Positions 35,419 through 44,904 of a stretch of DNA of 64,000 nucleotides are shown piece by piece (position 1 is the stretch's first letter; every line of letters starts with the position of its first letter). The stretch comes from Acidobacteriota bacterium. GTDB lineage: Bacteria > Acidobacteriota > Vicinamibacteria > Vicinamibacterales > UBA2999. The DNA lies in assembly GCA_963169195.1 (NCBI GenBank), contig CAUJDN010000033.1:25692-89691 (forward strand). The letters run 5' to 3'. The position numbers were made by a program, and so were the translations under genes. The notes beneath the pieces are model-generated. The model was not told the DNA's origin, ran no database searches, and saw nothing but the letters and a program-made list of their open reading frames with translations.

Positions 35419-36943
35419 CGACCTTGCACGCTTTCTGCTGGAACACCGGGCCGAGTTCGCGGCGCGGCTGGGTGAGCACGTGCAGCTGGTCGTGCTCTCC
35501 AGCGTCCTGGCGGCGGCCATCGGCATCCCGCTGGGCCTGATTGCCGCCAGTCGGCCTCGGCTGGCCAGGCCCATCGTCGGCCTTGCGAACCTCGCGCAGA
35601 CCGTGCCCAGCCTCGCGTTGTTCGGCTTCCTGATCCCGCTGCCGCTCGTGGGCGGCATCGGCACGCGCAGCGCGCTCGTGGCGCTGACCCTCTACGCGAT
35701 CCTCCCGATCCTGCGCGGCACCATCACCGGCATCCAGGGCGTGGACCGGGCCGTCGTCGAGTGCGCGGTGGCCATGGGCATGACGCCGCGGCAGGTGCGC
35801 TGGAAGGTGGAGTGGCCGCTGGCCCAGCCCTCCATCCAGTCGGGCCTGCGCGTCGCCGTCGTGATCGGCGTGGGCACGGCGACGATTGCCTCGGCCATCG
35901 GCGCGGGCGGGCTCGGAGACTACATCTTCCGGGGCCTGGCGATGGTGGATGCCACCGTGATCCTCGCCGGGGCGCTGCCGGCCGCCGCGCTCGCCCTCGC
36001 CGCCGACGCGGCTCTGGCGTGGCTCGGGCGCTGGTCGCAGCCGCGATCGCGCGGGCGAGCCAGGTCGGTCAGGCTCATCGGGCTGCTCGCCCTGCTCGCC
36101 CTTGGGGCGGCGGGATGGTGGGCGCGGACCGCGGGCGCCCCGGATCGGATCGTCGTCGGCTCCAAGAACTTCACCGAGCAAATCGTGCTCTCGGAGATCC
36201 TGGCGCAGCAGGTCGAGCGCGAGACGGGAATGGCCGTCGAGCGCCGATTCAATCTCGGTGGCACCACCATTGCGCACGGGGCACTGGTGGCCGGCGACAT
36301 CGACGTGTACGTCGAGTACACCGGGACGGCGCTCACGGCCATCTTCGGCGAGCCGGCGTCCTCGGATGCGCGTGCGGTCCTCTCTCGCGTGCGCGAGCGG
36401 TACCAGCCGCTGGGCGTGACCGTGCTGCCAGGTGTCGGCTTCAACAACACGTTTGCCATCCTGACCCGCACCGATCTGGCCGCGCGAGAAGGACTGCGCA
36501 GCATCAGCGACCTTGCCCGCGTGGCTCCCCGCCTGGCCGCGGGGTTTGGCTACGAGTTCCTGGAGCGGCCGGACGGGCTGGAGGGCCTGGCCGCCGTGTA
36601 CGGCCTCCGGTTCGCGTCGGCGCCGCGGGTGATGGACCTCAACCTCATCTACCGAGCCGTGGCTGCCGGCGAGATCGACGTGACGGCGGGGGACGCCACG
36701 AGCGGCCTCATCGAGACCCTCGGGTTGACGGTACTCGTCGACGACCGTTCGTATTTCCCCGTGTACGATGCGGTTCCCGTGGCGCGGGCGGACGTTCTGC
36801 GTGCGTTTCCCGCCGTCGATCGGGCGCTGAGGGCCCTGGGAGGCCGCCTGACGGCCGAACAGATGAGGCGTCTCAACGCTGCCGTGGACCGGGACAAGCA
36901 GCGCCCCGCGGACGTGGCCCGCCAGTTCCTGCAGTCACGCTGA
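35411..36943 (+). CDS. Osmoprotectant ABC permease fused to substrate-binding domain
   Basis: 510 residues. Residues 1-205 are an ABC permease (EAA-like loop near VECAVAMGMTPRQVRWKVEWP; about five spans). Another transmembrane segment (about 220-240) leads to an OpuAC-type binding domain beginning IVVGSKNFTEQIVLSEILA. In this family the binding pocket typically uses aromatic residues, and the N-F-T-E-Q and Y-V-E-Y-T-G-T motifs are present. Fusion of permease and binding protein is known for this importer class, so transport would need just this protein plus the ATPase. Likely substrates are glycine betaine, choline or related compounds. Confidence 0.88.
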   Translation: MPSDLARFLLEHRAEFAARLGEHVQLVVLSSVLAAAIGIPLGLIAASRPRLARPIVGLANLAQTVPSLALFGFLIPLPLVGGIGTRSALVALTLYAILPILRGTITGIQGVDRAVVECAVAMGMTPRQVRWKVEWPLAQPSIQSGLRVAVVIGVGTATIASAIGAGGLGDYIFRGLAMVDATVILAGALPAAALALAADAALAWLGRWSQPRSRGRARSVRLIGLLALLALGAAGWWARTAGAPDRIVVGSKNFTEQIVLSEILAQQVERETGMAVERRFNLGGTTIAHGALVAGDIDVYVEYTGTALTAIFGEPASSDARAVLSRVRERYQPLGVTVLPGVGFNNTFAILTRTDLAAREGLRSISDLARVAPRLAAGFGYEFLERPDGLEGLAAVYGLRFASAPRVMDLNLIYRAVAAGEIDVTAGDATSGLIETLGLTVLVDDRSYFPVYDAVPVARADVLRAFPAVDRALRALGGRLTAEQMRRLNAAVDRDKQRPADVARQFLQSR

Positions 36944-37101
36944 CGCCTGACATCGAGCGGACTCGTGAGGCGAGCGGTCCGTTGTCGTCCCTCTCCTCGT
37001 GAACCGGCCCGCGCTGGGCATCGACAGCGTGGCACGTCCGGGCCGCTCCGGTCGTTCCGCAAGGCGGAAGGCTTCCTTGATATGATCCGCTGGATCACAT
37101 C

Positions 37102-39795
37102 ATGTCCAGGCTCGATACCTTCCAGACACGCACCACGCTCGCCGTCGGCGGCGAAGCCATCCACTACTACAGCCTCCCCGCGCTGGCGAAGGCCGGGTTC
37201 CCGGGCGTGGAGCGCCTGCCGTTCTCGTTGAAGATTCTGCTCGAGAACCTGCTGCGCCGCGAGGACAACGGCTTCGTGAAGGCCGACGACATCCGCGCCC
37301 TGGCCGGCTGGAGCCCGGCGGCCGCCGGCGGGAAGGAGATTTCCTTCATGCCCGCGCGCGTGCTGCTGCAGGACTTCACCGGCGTCCCCTGCGTGGTGGA
37401 TCTGGCCGCCATGCGCGACGGCATCGTGGCCCTGGGCGGCAACCCCGACAAGGTGAACCCGCTGCAGCCGGTCGAGCTCGTCATCGATCACTCGGTGCAG
37501 GTGGACTACTTCGGCACCCCCGACGCGCTGGCGCTGAACGCGGACCTCGAGTACCACCGCAACAGGGAGCGGTATGTGTTCCTGCGCTGGGGACAGACGG
37601 CGTTCCGGAACTTCCGCGTGGTGCCACCCGAAACCGGCATCGTGCACCAGGTGAACATCGAGTACCTCGCGCGCGTGGTGTGCCGTGAGGAACAGGGCGG
37701 CGAGGTGGTGGCGTACCCCGACACCGTGTTCGGCACCGACTCGCACACCACGATGGTGAACGGCCTGGGCGTGGTGGGGTGGGGCGTGGGTGGCATCGAG
37801 GCGGAGGCCGCGATGCTGGGCCAGCCGAGCTCGATGCTCATCCCGCCCGTGCTGGGGTACCGCCTCACGGGGCGCCTGCCCGAGGGCGCAACGGCCACGG
37901 ACCTTGTGCTCACGATCACCGAAGCGCTCAGGAAGAAGGGGGTGGTCGGCAAGTTCGTGGAGTTCTACGGGCCGGGCCTGGCGCACCTGACGATTGCGGA
38001 CCGTGTGACCCTCGGCAACATGTGCCCCGAGTACGGCGCCACCGTCGCGATCTTCCCGATCGACGCGATGACGCTCGAGTACCTGCGGCTGACCGGGCGC
38101 GACGAGGCGCAGGTCGCGCTCGTCGAGGCGTATGCCCGCGCGCAGGGGCTGTTCCGGACCGACGCGTCACCCGACGCCGCCTACACCGAGACGATCGAGC
38201 TGGACCTGGCGACCGTGGAGCCGAGCCTCGCCGGGCCGCGCCGGCCGCAGGATCGGGTCTCGTTGTCGGGCGCGAAGGCGTCGTTTGCCGCGTCGCTCGC
38301 CGATCTGAAGAAGGGCGTGAAGGTCGCCCCCGGCGCGGGCGGAGCCGCCGCCGTGGCCACGGCGACACGGCTCGAGCACGGCTCGGTGGTCATCGCGGCG
38401 ATCACGAGCTGCACGAACACGTCGAACCCGGGCGTGATGATTGGCGCCGGGCTGCTGGCGAAGAAGGCGGTGGAGAAGGGCCTGCAGCGGAAGCCGTGGG
38501 TGAAGAGCTCGCTGGCGCCCGGCTCGAAGGTCGTGACCGACTACCTGACACGCGCGGGCCTTCAGCCGTACCTGGACGCGCTCGGCTTCAATCTCGTGGG
38601 CTACGGCTGTACCACGTGCATCGGCAACAGCGGCCCGCTGCCCGACGAGGTCGCAGCCGAGATCCGCGAGCGCGGTCTCGTCGTGGCGTCGGTGCTGAGC
38701 GGCAACCGCAACTTCGAGGGCCGCATCCAGCAGGATGTGCGCGCCAACTACCTGGCGTCGCCGCCGCTCGTCGTGGCCTATGCCCTGGCGGGGTCGATGA
38801 ACGTGGATCTCACCGCCGAGCCGCTCGGCACCGATCGTGGTGGGCAGCCCGTGTACCTGAAGGACATCTGGCCCAGCCAGCAGGAGATCCAGCAGGCGAT
38901 GCTGGCCAGCGTCACGGCCGACGCGTTCCGCCGCCAGTACGCCGGCGTGTTCGACGGCGACGAGCGGTGGCAGCAGCTGCCCGTGCCGACGGGGGACCGC
39001 TTCGCGTGGGCGGACGACTCCACGTACATCCGGCGGCCGCCGTTCCTCGAGAACCTCTCGACGACGCCGGCGCCGCTGGCCGACATCACCGGCGCGCGAG
39101 CGCTGGCCGTGCTCGGCGACAGCATCACCACGGACCACATCTCGCCGGCCGGCAACATCAAGGCCGAGGCACCCGCGGGCCAGTACCTCATCGCGCACGG
39201 CGTGCCTCCGCAGGAGTTCAACTCCTACGGCGCGCGGCGCGGCAACCACGAGGTGATGATGCGCGGCACGTTCGCGAACGTCCGCATCAGGAACCAGATG
39301 GTGCCCGGTGTCGAGGGTGGCGTCACGCAGTACCTGCCCGGCGGCGAGGTGATGGCCATCTACGACGCGGCCATGCGCTACCAGGCCGCCGGCGTGCCGC
39401 TCGTCATCCTGGCCGGGAAGGAATACGGCTCGGGCTCGTCGCGCGACTGGGCCGCGAAGGGCACGATGCTGCTGGGTGTGAAGGCCGTCATCGCCGAGAG
39501 CTTCGAGCGCATCCACCGGAGCAACCTGGTGAACATGGGCGTGCTGCCCCTGCAGTTCGAGGAGGGGCAATCGTCCGCGACCCTGGGACTGAGCGGCCGC
39601 GAGATCTTCGCCATCGAGGGCGTGAGCGCAGGTCTGGAACCGCGCTCCACCGTCATGGTGACGGCGACGGCCGAGGACGGCTCGACGAAGGCGTTCCCCG
39701 CCGACGTGCGCATCGACACCCCGGAGGAGCTGACCGCCTTCTCGCACGGCGGCATCCTGCCCTACGTGCTGCGGCAGCTGGTGAAGAAGGGCTGA
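37102..39795 (+). CDS. acnA: Aconitate hydratase A
   Basis: 897 residues; catalyses citrate/isocitrate interconversion in the TCA cycle with a [4Fe-4S] cluster. The cluster cysteines lie in [11 protein letters not shown] and in [14 protein letters not shown]. Other conserved segments are [48 protein letters not shown] and [16 protein letters not shown]. The length and domain order match AcnA/IRP1 rather than AcnB. Upstream is a short hairpin (TTCCGC-AAG-GCGGAA at 37055-37069) of unknown role. Confidence 0.96.
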   Translation: MSRLDTFQTRTTLAVGGEAIHYYSLPALAKAGFPGVERLPFSLKILLENLLRREDNGFVKADDIRALAGWSPAAAGGKEISFMPARVLLQDFTGVPCVVDLAAMRDGIVALGGNPDKVNPLQPVELVIDHSVQVDYFGTPDALALNADLEYHRNRERYVFLRWGQTAFRNFRVVPPETGIVHQVNIEYLARVVCREEQGGEVVAYPDTVFGTDSHTTMVNGLGVVGWGVGGIEAEAAMLGQPSSMLIPPVLGYRLTGRLPEGATATDLVLTITEALRKKGVVGKFVEFYGPGLAHLTIADRVTLGNMCPEYGATVAIFPIDAMTLEYLRLTGRDEAQVALVEAYARAQGLFRTDASPDAAYTETIELDLATVEPSLAGPRRPQDRVSLSGAKASFAASLADLKKGVKVAPGAGGAAAVATATRLEHGSVVIAAITSCTNTSNPGVMIGAGLLAKKAVEKGLQRKPWVKSSLAPGSKVVTDYLTRAGLQPYLDALGFNLVGYGCTTCIGNSGPLPDEVAAEIRERGLVVASVLSGNRNFEGRIQQDVRANYLASPPLVVAYALAGSMNVDLTAEPLGTDRGGQPVYLKDIWPSQQEIQQAMLASVTADAFRRQYAGVFDGDERWQQLPVPTGDRFAWADDSTYIRRPPFLENLSTTPAPLADITGARALAVLGDSITTDHISPAGNIKAEAPAGQYLIAHGVPPQEFNSYGARRGNHEVMMRGTFANVRIRNQMVPGVEGGVTQYLPGGEVMAIYDAAMRYQAAGVPLVILAGKEYGSGSSRDWAAKGTMLLGVKAVIAESFERIHRSNLVNMGVLPLQFEEGQSSATLGLSGREIFAIEGVSAGLEPRSTVMVTATAEDGSTKAFPADVRIDTPEELTAFSHGGILPYVLRQLVKKG

Positions 39796-39796
39796 T

Positions 39797-39850
39797 CACG
39801 GGAACACGAAGCGCACGAAGGGCACGGAGCGCGACACGAAGGGATTCGCT
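39797..39850 (+). repeat. Degenerate cacgaag/cacgga micro-repeat
   Basis: The words cacggga, cacgaag, cacgaag, cacgga and cacgaag recur within 54 bases between acnA and queG. They resemble a decayed form of the 16-bp unit (gttcgaagcacggagg) at 63751-64000. Confidence 0.5.
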
Positions 39851-39882
39851 GGTTCTCCGGACTTGTGGGACTATCCTGAGGC

Positions 39883-41043
39883 GTGGTGACCTCTGCGGAC
39901 GTCAAGCAGCAGGCGCGGGGCCTCGGGTTCGACCTGTGCGGCATTGCGCCCGCGGCCGCGCTGCCCGAGCTGGCCTTTCTCGCGGAATGGCTCGCCCGCG
40001 GCTACGCGGGCGAGATGGTCTACATGCACAAGTCCGCAGCCACGCGTGCGGACATCCGGAACTTCCTCCCGTCCGCCCGGTCGGTCATCGTCACCGGGAC
40101 GATCTACAACACCGAGGGATCCGGGATCGGCGATCGGGGATCGGCAGTCAGCGGGCACGGATCAGGGGGCAGGGAACGCGCGCCTGACCGGGTGCGCGTG
40201 GCGCGGTACGCGCGGGGTGACGACTACCACCTCGTCCTGGCCGAACGCCTCGAGGCGCTCGTGGCGTGGATGCGCGAGCGGCATGCCGGGCCGTTCGACG
40301 CGCGCATCTTCGTCGACAAGCACCACGTGCAGGAGCGCGTGTATGCGACGCACGCGGGCCTGGGGTGGATTGGGAAGAACGGCTGTGTCATCAACCCCGC
40401 GCTGGGATCCTGGATGCTGCTCGCGGGCGTCGCCGTCAGCCTCGATCTGGACGTCGATGGGCCAGCCACCGATCAGTGCGGCGCGTGCACTCTCTGCCTG
40501 GACGCCTGTCCCACCGGGGCACTCGTCGACGCGCGCGTGCTCGATGCCGCGAAGTGCATCTCGTATCTCACCATCGAGCTCGAGGGGCCCATCCCCGAGG
40601 GGCAGCGCGCCGGCATTGGCAATCACCTGTTCGGGTGCGACATCTGCCAGGAGGTGTGCCCGTGGAACCTCGGGCCGCCCATGACGCGCGACCCGGCCTG
40701 GCAACCGCGCGCGCGCGACGGCGCGCGCGCCACCGAGCTCTGGCAGCGGACCGACCAGGACCTGCAGGGGCTCGTGCGCGGCAGCGCCATGACCTACACC
40801 ACGCTGGCGCGGCTGAGGCGCAACCTCGCGATCATCCTCGGGAATGCGGGGGACCCGGCCGCGACCGTCGCGCTGGACCGGCCGGGCCACGGTATCCGGA
40901 ACGCGGCGCACAGCGCGCAGGCCCCGATCGTTCGGGAGGCCGTGGCGTGGGCCAGGGCCCGGCTGGCCCAGCCGGCTACGTCCGATCGTCTCCCCGCTCG
41001 CGGCTCCGGCCACCCGGCTCCCGACTGCGGCGACGATCCGTAG
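39883..41043 (+). CDS. queG: Epoxyqueuosine reductase
   Basis: 386 residues; QueG performs the last step of queuosine synthesis on tRNA, reducing epoxyqueuosine with cobalamin and two [4Fe-4S] clusters. Diagnostic: the FVDKHHVQERVYATHAGLGWIGKN segment (read as FVDKHHVQER then GLGWIGKN; catalytic Asp present), CGACTLCLDACPTGAL and CDICQEVCPWN. Start GTG at 39883. Relative to the family there is an extra segment of about 22 residues after TIYNTE, encoded by a gggatcgg micro-repeat, and a Pro/Arg-rich tail that may also derive from repeat DNA. Confidence 0.93.
   Translation: MVTSADVKQQARGLGFDLCGIAPAAALPELAFLAEWLARGYAGEMVYMHKSAATRADIRNFLPSARSVIVTGTIYNTEGSGIGDRGSAVSGHGSGGRERAPDRVRVARYARGDDYHLVLAERLEALVAWMRERHAGPFDARIFVDKHHVQERVYATHAGLGWIGKNGCVINPALGSWMLLAGVAVSLDLDVDGPATDQCGACTLCLDACPTGALVDARVLDAAKCISYLTIELEGPIPEGQRAGIGNHLFGCDICQEVCPWNLGPPMTRDPAWQPRARDGARATELWQRTDQDLQGLVRGSAMTYTTLARLRRNLAIILGNAGDPAATVALDRPGHGIRNAAHSAQAPIVREAVAWARARLAQPATSDRLPARGSGHPAPDCGDDP
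40117..40178 (+). repeat. In-frame gggatcgg micro-repeat inside queG
   Basis: gggatcc, gggatcgg, cgatcgg, ggatcgg, gcagtcagcggg and cggatcaggg follow one another in 62 bases. The encoded Gly/Ser/Asp-rich stretch (GSGIGDRGSAVSGHGSGG) interrupts the alignment between the conserved I-Y-N-T-E and R-V-A-R-Y-A-R-G segments of QueG. The reading frame is maintained. Confidence 0.6.
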
Positions 41044-41068
41044 CCGCCTTCGGAGTTACGATGAGAGC

Positions 41069-41626
41069 ATGGGCGACGATGCTCCGTCCCTGGCCCCGGT
41101 CCTCCTGGTCTCGATGCCCCAGATGGCGGATCCCAACTTCAGCCGCGCGGTCGTGCTGCTGGCGGAATACGGGCCTCACGGAGCCTTCGGCCTCGTGGTG
41201 AACCGCCAGATGGCCGAACCCGCGAGCGAGGTGGTGCGCGCCGAGCCGCCCCTGCCCATCAGCCCCGATGTCCATCTCTTCGTCGGCGGGCCCGTCGAGC
41301 CCACGCGCGCCTGGGTGCTGCTCGCGGACAGGACCCTGGACGAGGACGCCCTGACGGTGACGGAGGGCGTCTACCTGTCCGCGTCGCCGGACCTCATCCG
41401 CCGTGCGCTGAGCCAGCCGCCGGATCCCGAGGTGCGCATCGTGGTCGGCTACGCCGGATGGGCGGCTGGCCAGCTGGACGTCGAACTCGCCGACTCGGCC
41501 TGGCTGATGGCCCCGGTCCAGCCCGACCTGATCTTTTCGATTCCCCTGGCGTCGATGTGGGAAACGGCCATCCGGCGCCTTGGCGCCGAGCCCTCGGCGT
41601 TGCAGGGGAGCTCGGGGGTTCACTAG
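41069..41626 (+). CDS. YqgE/AlgH (UPF0301) family protein
   Basis: 185 residues with the family hallmarks: LLVSMPQMADPNFSRAVVLL at the start, HGAFGLVVNR, FVGGPVEPTRAWVL and VVGYAGWAAGQLDVEL. The molecular function is not known; in some bacteria it is linked to alginate regulation. The next gene starts 60 bases after its stop. Confidence 0.9.
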   Translation: MGDDAPSLAPVLLVSMPQMADPNFSRAVVLLAEYGPHGAFGLVVNRQMAEPASEVVRAEPPLPISPDVHLFVGGPVEPTRAWVLLADRTLDEDALTVTEGVYLSASPDLIRRALSQPPDPEVRIVVGYAGWAAGQLDVELADSAWLMAPVQPDLIFSIPLASMWETAIRRLGAEPSALQGSSGVH

Positions 41627-41686
41627 GAAGAGGGAGAAGTGAAAGGTGAGAAGCGCCACGTGAAACGGGATACGCTGCCACGTCTC

Positions 41687-43393
41687 ATGACCACCGTCCT
41701 CTTTGCCTCGCTCACGGCCTTCATGGCCGGTGGCGCCGGCTCGCCGCCGGCGGCCTCCGACCAGGCCGGCGCCGCTGCCGCCGACGGGCGCGGCGAAGCC
41801 GCCGCGCTGCGGCGCTCGGTGGCGCGGTTTGCCCCGACCGACATCCGCGTCGACCTGTCGGGCCTGCCGGCCAGCGAGCGGGCGGCCCTCGCGCACCTGG
41901 TGCGCGCGGCGCAGGTGATGGATGCGCTGTTCCTCGAGCAGGTGTGGGCGGGGAACGCTACCCGGCTGCAGGAGCTGCTGCGCGACGATTCGGAACTCGG
42001 GCGCGCGCGGCTGCACGCCTTCCTCGTCAACAAGGGGCCCTGGTCCCGCCTGGATCACAACGCGCCCTTCCTGCCCGGCGTGCCCGCCAAGCCGGCCTCG
42101 GCGAACTTCTATCCGCCCGACGCCACGCGCGCGGACGTGGAGCGGTGGCTCGCGGGCCTGCCGCCGGCGGAAACAGCCCGGGCGACGGGATTCTTCACGA
42201 CCATTCGCCGCGGGCCCGATGGCACGCTGACGGCCGTTCCCTACAGCGTCGAGTACCAGGGTGAGCTGGCGCTGGCGGCCCAGCACCTCCGCGAGGCGGC
42301 GACGGCCACGGCCGAGCCCACGTTGCGGGCCTTCCTGGAAGCCCGCGCCGCGGCCTTCGCGTCCAACGACTATTACGACAGCGACGTGAAGTGGATGGAG
42401 CTCTCGTCGGCCATCGAGCCGACCATCGGGCCGTACGAGGTGTACGAAGACGAGTGGTTCAACTACAAGGCGGCCTTCGAGGCGTTCATCACCGTGAAGG
42501 ACCAGGCCGAGTCCGCGCAGCTGCAGAAGTTCGCCGGTGCCCTGCAGGACATCGAGAACAACCTGCCCATCGAGGCGAAGTACCGGAACCCGATGCTCGG
42601 CGCGATGGCGCCCATTGCCGTGGTCAATACCGTGTTCTCGGCGGGAGACGCCAACCGCGGCGTCCAGACGGCGGCCTTCAACCTGCCCAACGACGAGCGC
42701 GTCATCCGCGAGAAGGGCAGCAAGCGGGTGATGCTGAAGAACAACCAGCAGGCCAAGTTCGACACGGTCCTCGTGCCCCTCTCGCGCATCGCGCTCTCGC
42801 CGGCCGACCAGGCCAACGTCTCGTTCGACGCGTTCTTCACCCACATCCTGATGCACGAGCTGATGCACGGCCTGGGCCCGCACGACATCACCGTGGGCGG
42901 GCGAAGGACCACCGTGCGCCAGGAACTGAAGGAGACCTACAGCGCCATCGAGGAGGCGAAGGCCGACGTCTCGGGCCTCTTCGCCCTGCAGTTCCTCGTG
43001 GACCGGGGCCAGCTCGACAAGCGGCTCGAGCAGACCATGTACACGACGTTCCTGGCCTCAGCCTTCCGGTCCATCCGGTTCGGCATCAACGAGGCTCACG
43101 GGCGCGGCCAGGCCATCCAGCTGAACTACCTGCTGGACGCCGGGGCCTTCAAGGTGGACGATCGGGGCACGTTCACCGTGGACCCCTCACGAATCCGGGA
43201 GGGGGTGTTGTCCCTGACTCGTGAGATCATGACCCTGCAGGCCGAAGGGAGCTACGAGAAGGCCCGGGCGCTGATCGACCGTTTCGGGGTGATCCGACCG
43301 GAGACCAGGGCCGTGCTCGACCGGCTGCACGACGTCCCGGTGGACATCGAACCGCGATTCGTCACGGCGCTGTCGCTGCTCAGGGACGAGTGA
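41687..43393 (+). CDS. Exported M49-like (dipeptidyl-peptidase III) metallopeptidase
   Basis: 568 residues. A signal peptide (TTVLFASLTAFMAGG) precedes a helical protein with a zinc motif HELMH at residues 390-394 and a downstream glutamate motif SAIEEAKADVSGLFAL. This matches bacterial members of the M49 superfamily, which have HExxH instead of the HExxGH of classical DPP III. These enzymes trim short peptides, or in some cases act as nudix/peptidase-like hydrolases. A start at 41639 would add 16 residues encoded by a gtgaaa/gtgagaa micro-repeat, so the ATG at 41687 is preferred. Confidence 0.75.
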   Translation: MTTVLFASLTAFMAGGAGSPPAASDQAGAAAADGRGEAAALRRSVARFAPTDIRVDLSGLPASERAALAHLVRAAQVMDALFLEQVWAGNATRLQELLRDDSELGRARLHAFLVNKGPWSRLDHNAPFLPGVPAKPASANFYPPDATRADVERWLAGLPPAETARATGFFTTIRRGPDGTLTAVPYSVEYQGELALAAQHLREAATATAEPTLRAFLEARAAAFASNDYYDSDVKWMELSSAIEPTIGPYEVYEDEWFNYKAAFEAFITVKDQAESAQLQKFAGALQDIENNLPIEAKYRNPMLGAMAPIAVVNTVFSAGDANRGVQTAAFNLPNDERVIREKGSKRVMLKNNQQAKFDTVLVPLSRIALSPADQANVSFDAFFTHILMHELMHGLGPHDITVGGRRTTVRQELKETYSAIEEAKADVSGLFALQFLVDRGQLDKRLEQTMYTTFLASAFRSIRFGINEAHGRGQAIQLNYLLDAGAFKVDDRGTFTVDPSRIREGVLSLTREIMTLQAEGSYEKARALIDRFGVIRPETRAVLDRLHDVPVDIEPRFVTALSLLRDE

Positions 43394-43422
43394 AGCGCGA
43401 CCGGCCGCGCGGACAGGACACC

Positions 43423-43647
43423 ATGATCACGAAGGAACAAATCGAAGTCGTCGTGGCCAGGATTCGCCCGTTCATCCAGAGCGACGGGGGCGACATCGAG
43501 ATCGTCGACGTCTGCGGCAACAAGGCCACCGTGCGGATGAGCGGCAACTGCGTCGGGTGCCCCAGCGCGTCGATGACGCTGTACATGGGCCTCGAGCAGG
43601 CGCTGCGCGACGAGGTGCCGGGCTTCGAGGAGCTCGTGGTCGTCTGA
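43423..43647 (+). CDS. NifU C-terminal-domain (Nfu-like) iron-sulfur carrier
   Basis: 74 residues, one Nfu domain: RPFIQSDGGDIEIVDV and the cluster-binding CxxC in GNCVGCPSASMTLYMG. Such proteins pass assembled Fe-S clusters to target enzymes. ATG at 43423 with GGACAGGA upstream is preferred over the GTG at 43390. One base separates its stop from the next gene's start, so it is co-transcribed with the sigma-54 activator. Confidence 0.9.
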   Translation: MITKEQIEVVVARIRPFIQSDGGDIEIVDVCGNKATVRMSGNCVGCPSASMTLYMGLEQALRDEVPGFEELVVV

Positions 43648-43648
43648 C

Positions 43649-44683
43649 GTGGGCCCCGCCCTTCCCTTCTCGATCGACCAGGTGGTGGTGGGCCGCAGCG
43701 CGCGCATGCGGGCGGTCTTCGACTACGTGCGCGTGGTCGCCGACTCCGACAGCAGCATCCTCATCACGGGCGAGACGGGCACGGGCAAGGAGCTCATCGC
43801 CAATCTCCTCCACCAGGCCAGCCACCGCCGAAGCCGGCCGTTCGTGCCCGTCAGCTGCGCCATCTTCGCCGAGACGCTCATCGAGTCCGAGCTCTTCGGC
43901 CACGAGCGGGGGGCTTTCACCGGGGCGATCAAGGACCGCCCGGGACGGTTCGAGATGGCCGAAGGCGGCACGCTGTTCCTCGACGACGTGGACGACGTGC
44001 CGATGTCCGTGCAGGTGAAGCTGCTGCGGGTGCTGCAGAACCGGGTCATCGAGCGGGTCGGAGGCCTGCGCCAGATTCCCATCGACGTGCGCACCATCAC
44101 CGGGACGAAGCGCGACCTCAGGCAGCTGGTGGGGGAGGGGAAGTTCCGGGAGGATCTGTACTACCGTCTCAACGTCATCCCGATCACGCTGCCGCCCCTG
44201 CGCGAGCGGCGCGAGGACATCCCGCTGCTGGCCGAGCACTTCCTGAAGCGCTTCTACCAGCGACGGGACCAGCCGGCCCGGCCCCTGTCGTCCGGCGTGC
44301 TGCAGGCCTTCATGCGCTACCCCTGGCCGGGCAACGTCCGCGAGCTCGAGAACGCCTGCGAGCGCATCGCCCAGACGTGCACCTGCGACACGGTGAAGAT
44401 CGGGTGCGTGCCGGTCAGCGTCCTCTTCCACCACACGGCCGAGATGACCGAGCCCGTCATCGAGACCCACAGCCATCCTTCCTCCGTGTCGCTCGAAGAG
44501 CGGCTGCGGGACGTGGAACAGGGTCTCATCACCTGGGCGCTGAAGGTGGCGGGGGGCAACAAGTCGAAGGCCGCCGAGCTGCTGCAGATCAAGCGCTCCA
44601 CCCTGGGTGACCGCATCAAGAAGCTGGGCCTGCCCGACGCCGGCGGGGAGGACGCCGCCGGGCGCATTGCCGGCGCGGACTGA
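43649..44683 (+). CDS. Receiver-less sigma-54-dependent activator
   Basis: 344 residues: AAA+ activator domain first, with Walker A GETGTGKE (41-48), GAFTGA (88-93), Walker B TLFLDDVDD (108-116; Asp in place of the usual Glu), sensor/arginine finger FREDLYYRLNV and RPLRE-like PPLRERREDI. A C-terminal Fis-type helix-turn-helix follows (NKSKAAELLQIKRSTLGDRI). No receiver, GAF or PAS domain precedes the AAA+ part, so activity must be controlled by expression or a partner. The nearest sigma-54-like promoter starts 95 bases after its stop (44778). Confidence 0.93.
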   Translation: MGPALPFSIDQVVVGRSARMRAVFDYVRVVADSDSSILITGETGTGKELIANLLHQASHRRSRPFVPVSCAIFAETLIESELFGHERGAFTGAIKDRPGRFEMAEGGTLFLDDVDDVPMSVQVKLLRVLQNRVIERVGGLRQIPIDVRTITGTKRDLRQLVGEGKFREDLYYRLNVIPITLPPLRERREDIPLLAEHFLKRFYQRRDQPARPLSSGVLQAFMRYPWPGNVRELENACERIAQTCTCDTVKIGCVPVSVLFHHTAEMTEPVIETHSHPSSVSLEERLRDVEQGLITWALKVAGGNKSKAAELLQIKRSTLGDRIKKLGLPDAGGEDAAGRIAGAD

Positions 44684-44759
44684 CGACCGTTCGGCACCGC
44701 GACGGAAGCCCGGCGGATCCGAACCGTGAGGGTCGGAAGATCAGGCCGAAAATCACACA

Positions 44760-44793
44760 CCATCCGGCTGAGCCGGATGGCATCCCGCTTGCT
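44760..44793 (+). promoter_or_regulatory. Candidate sigma-54 promoter with overlapping palindrome
   Basis: TGGCAT-cccgc-TTGCT at 44778-44793 matches the -24/-12 consensus TGGCAC-N5-TTGCW at all key GG and GC positions. A perfect inverted repeat CCATCCGGC-TGA-GCCGGATGG (44760-44780) overlaps the -24 element. The predicted transcript start is near 44804, about 100 bases before the small gene at 44905. The sigma-54 activator gene ends 77 bases upstream of the palindrome. Confidence 0.75.
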
Positions 44794-44803
44794 TTCTCCC
44801 AAG

Positions 44804-44904
44804 CGAAGTGGGACGCGTCGTCCGTGTCCGGGGCCGGCCGTGGGGACCGTCGGTTTCGGCCGGGCGACGCGGTCCTCTTTTTGTCGTTCCCGCGTCGGAC
44901 GCCC
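44804..44904 (+). promoter_or_regulatory. Structured leader of the 72-residue small gene
   Basis: This non-coding stretch includes CGGCCGTGGGGACCG (44835-44849), identical to 48719-48733 in the leader of the paralogous small gene. Just before the ATG an arm GGGCGACGCGG (44862-44872) can pair with CCGCGTC...GCCC (44890-44904), placing the ribosome-binding region in a hairpin. It may be a cis-acting regulatory RNA; no known riboswitch class was recognised. Confidence 0.5.

Noticed and set aside
41639..41686. Upstream GTG start for the M49-like peptidase
   Set aside because: The extra residues come from a gtgaaa/gtgagaa micro-repeat and would block the signal peptide.
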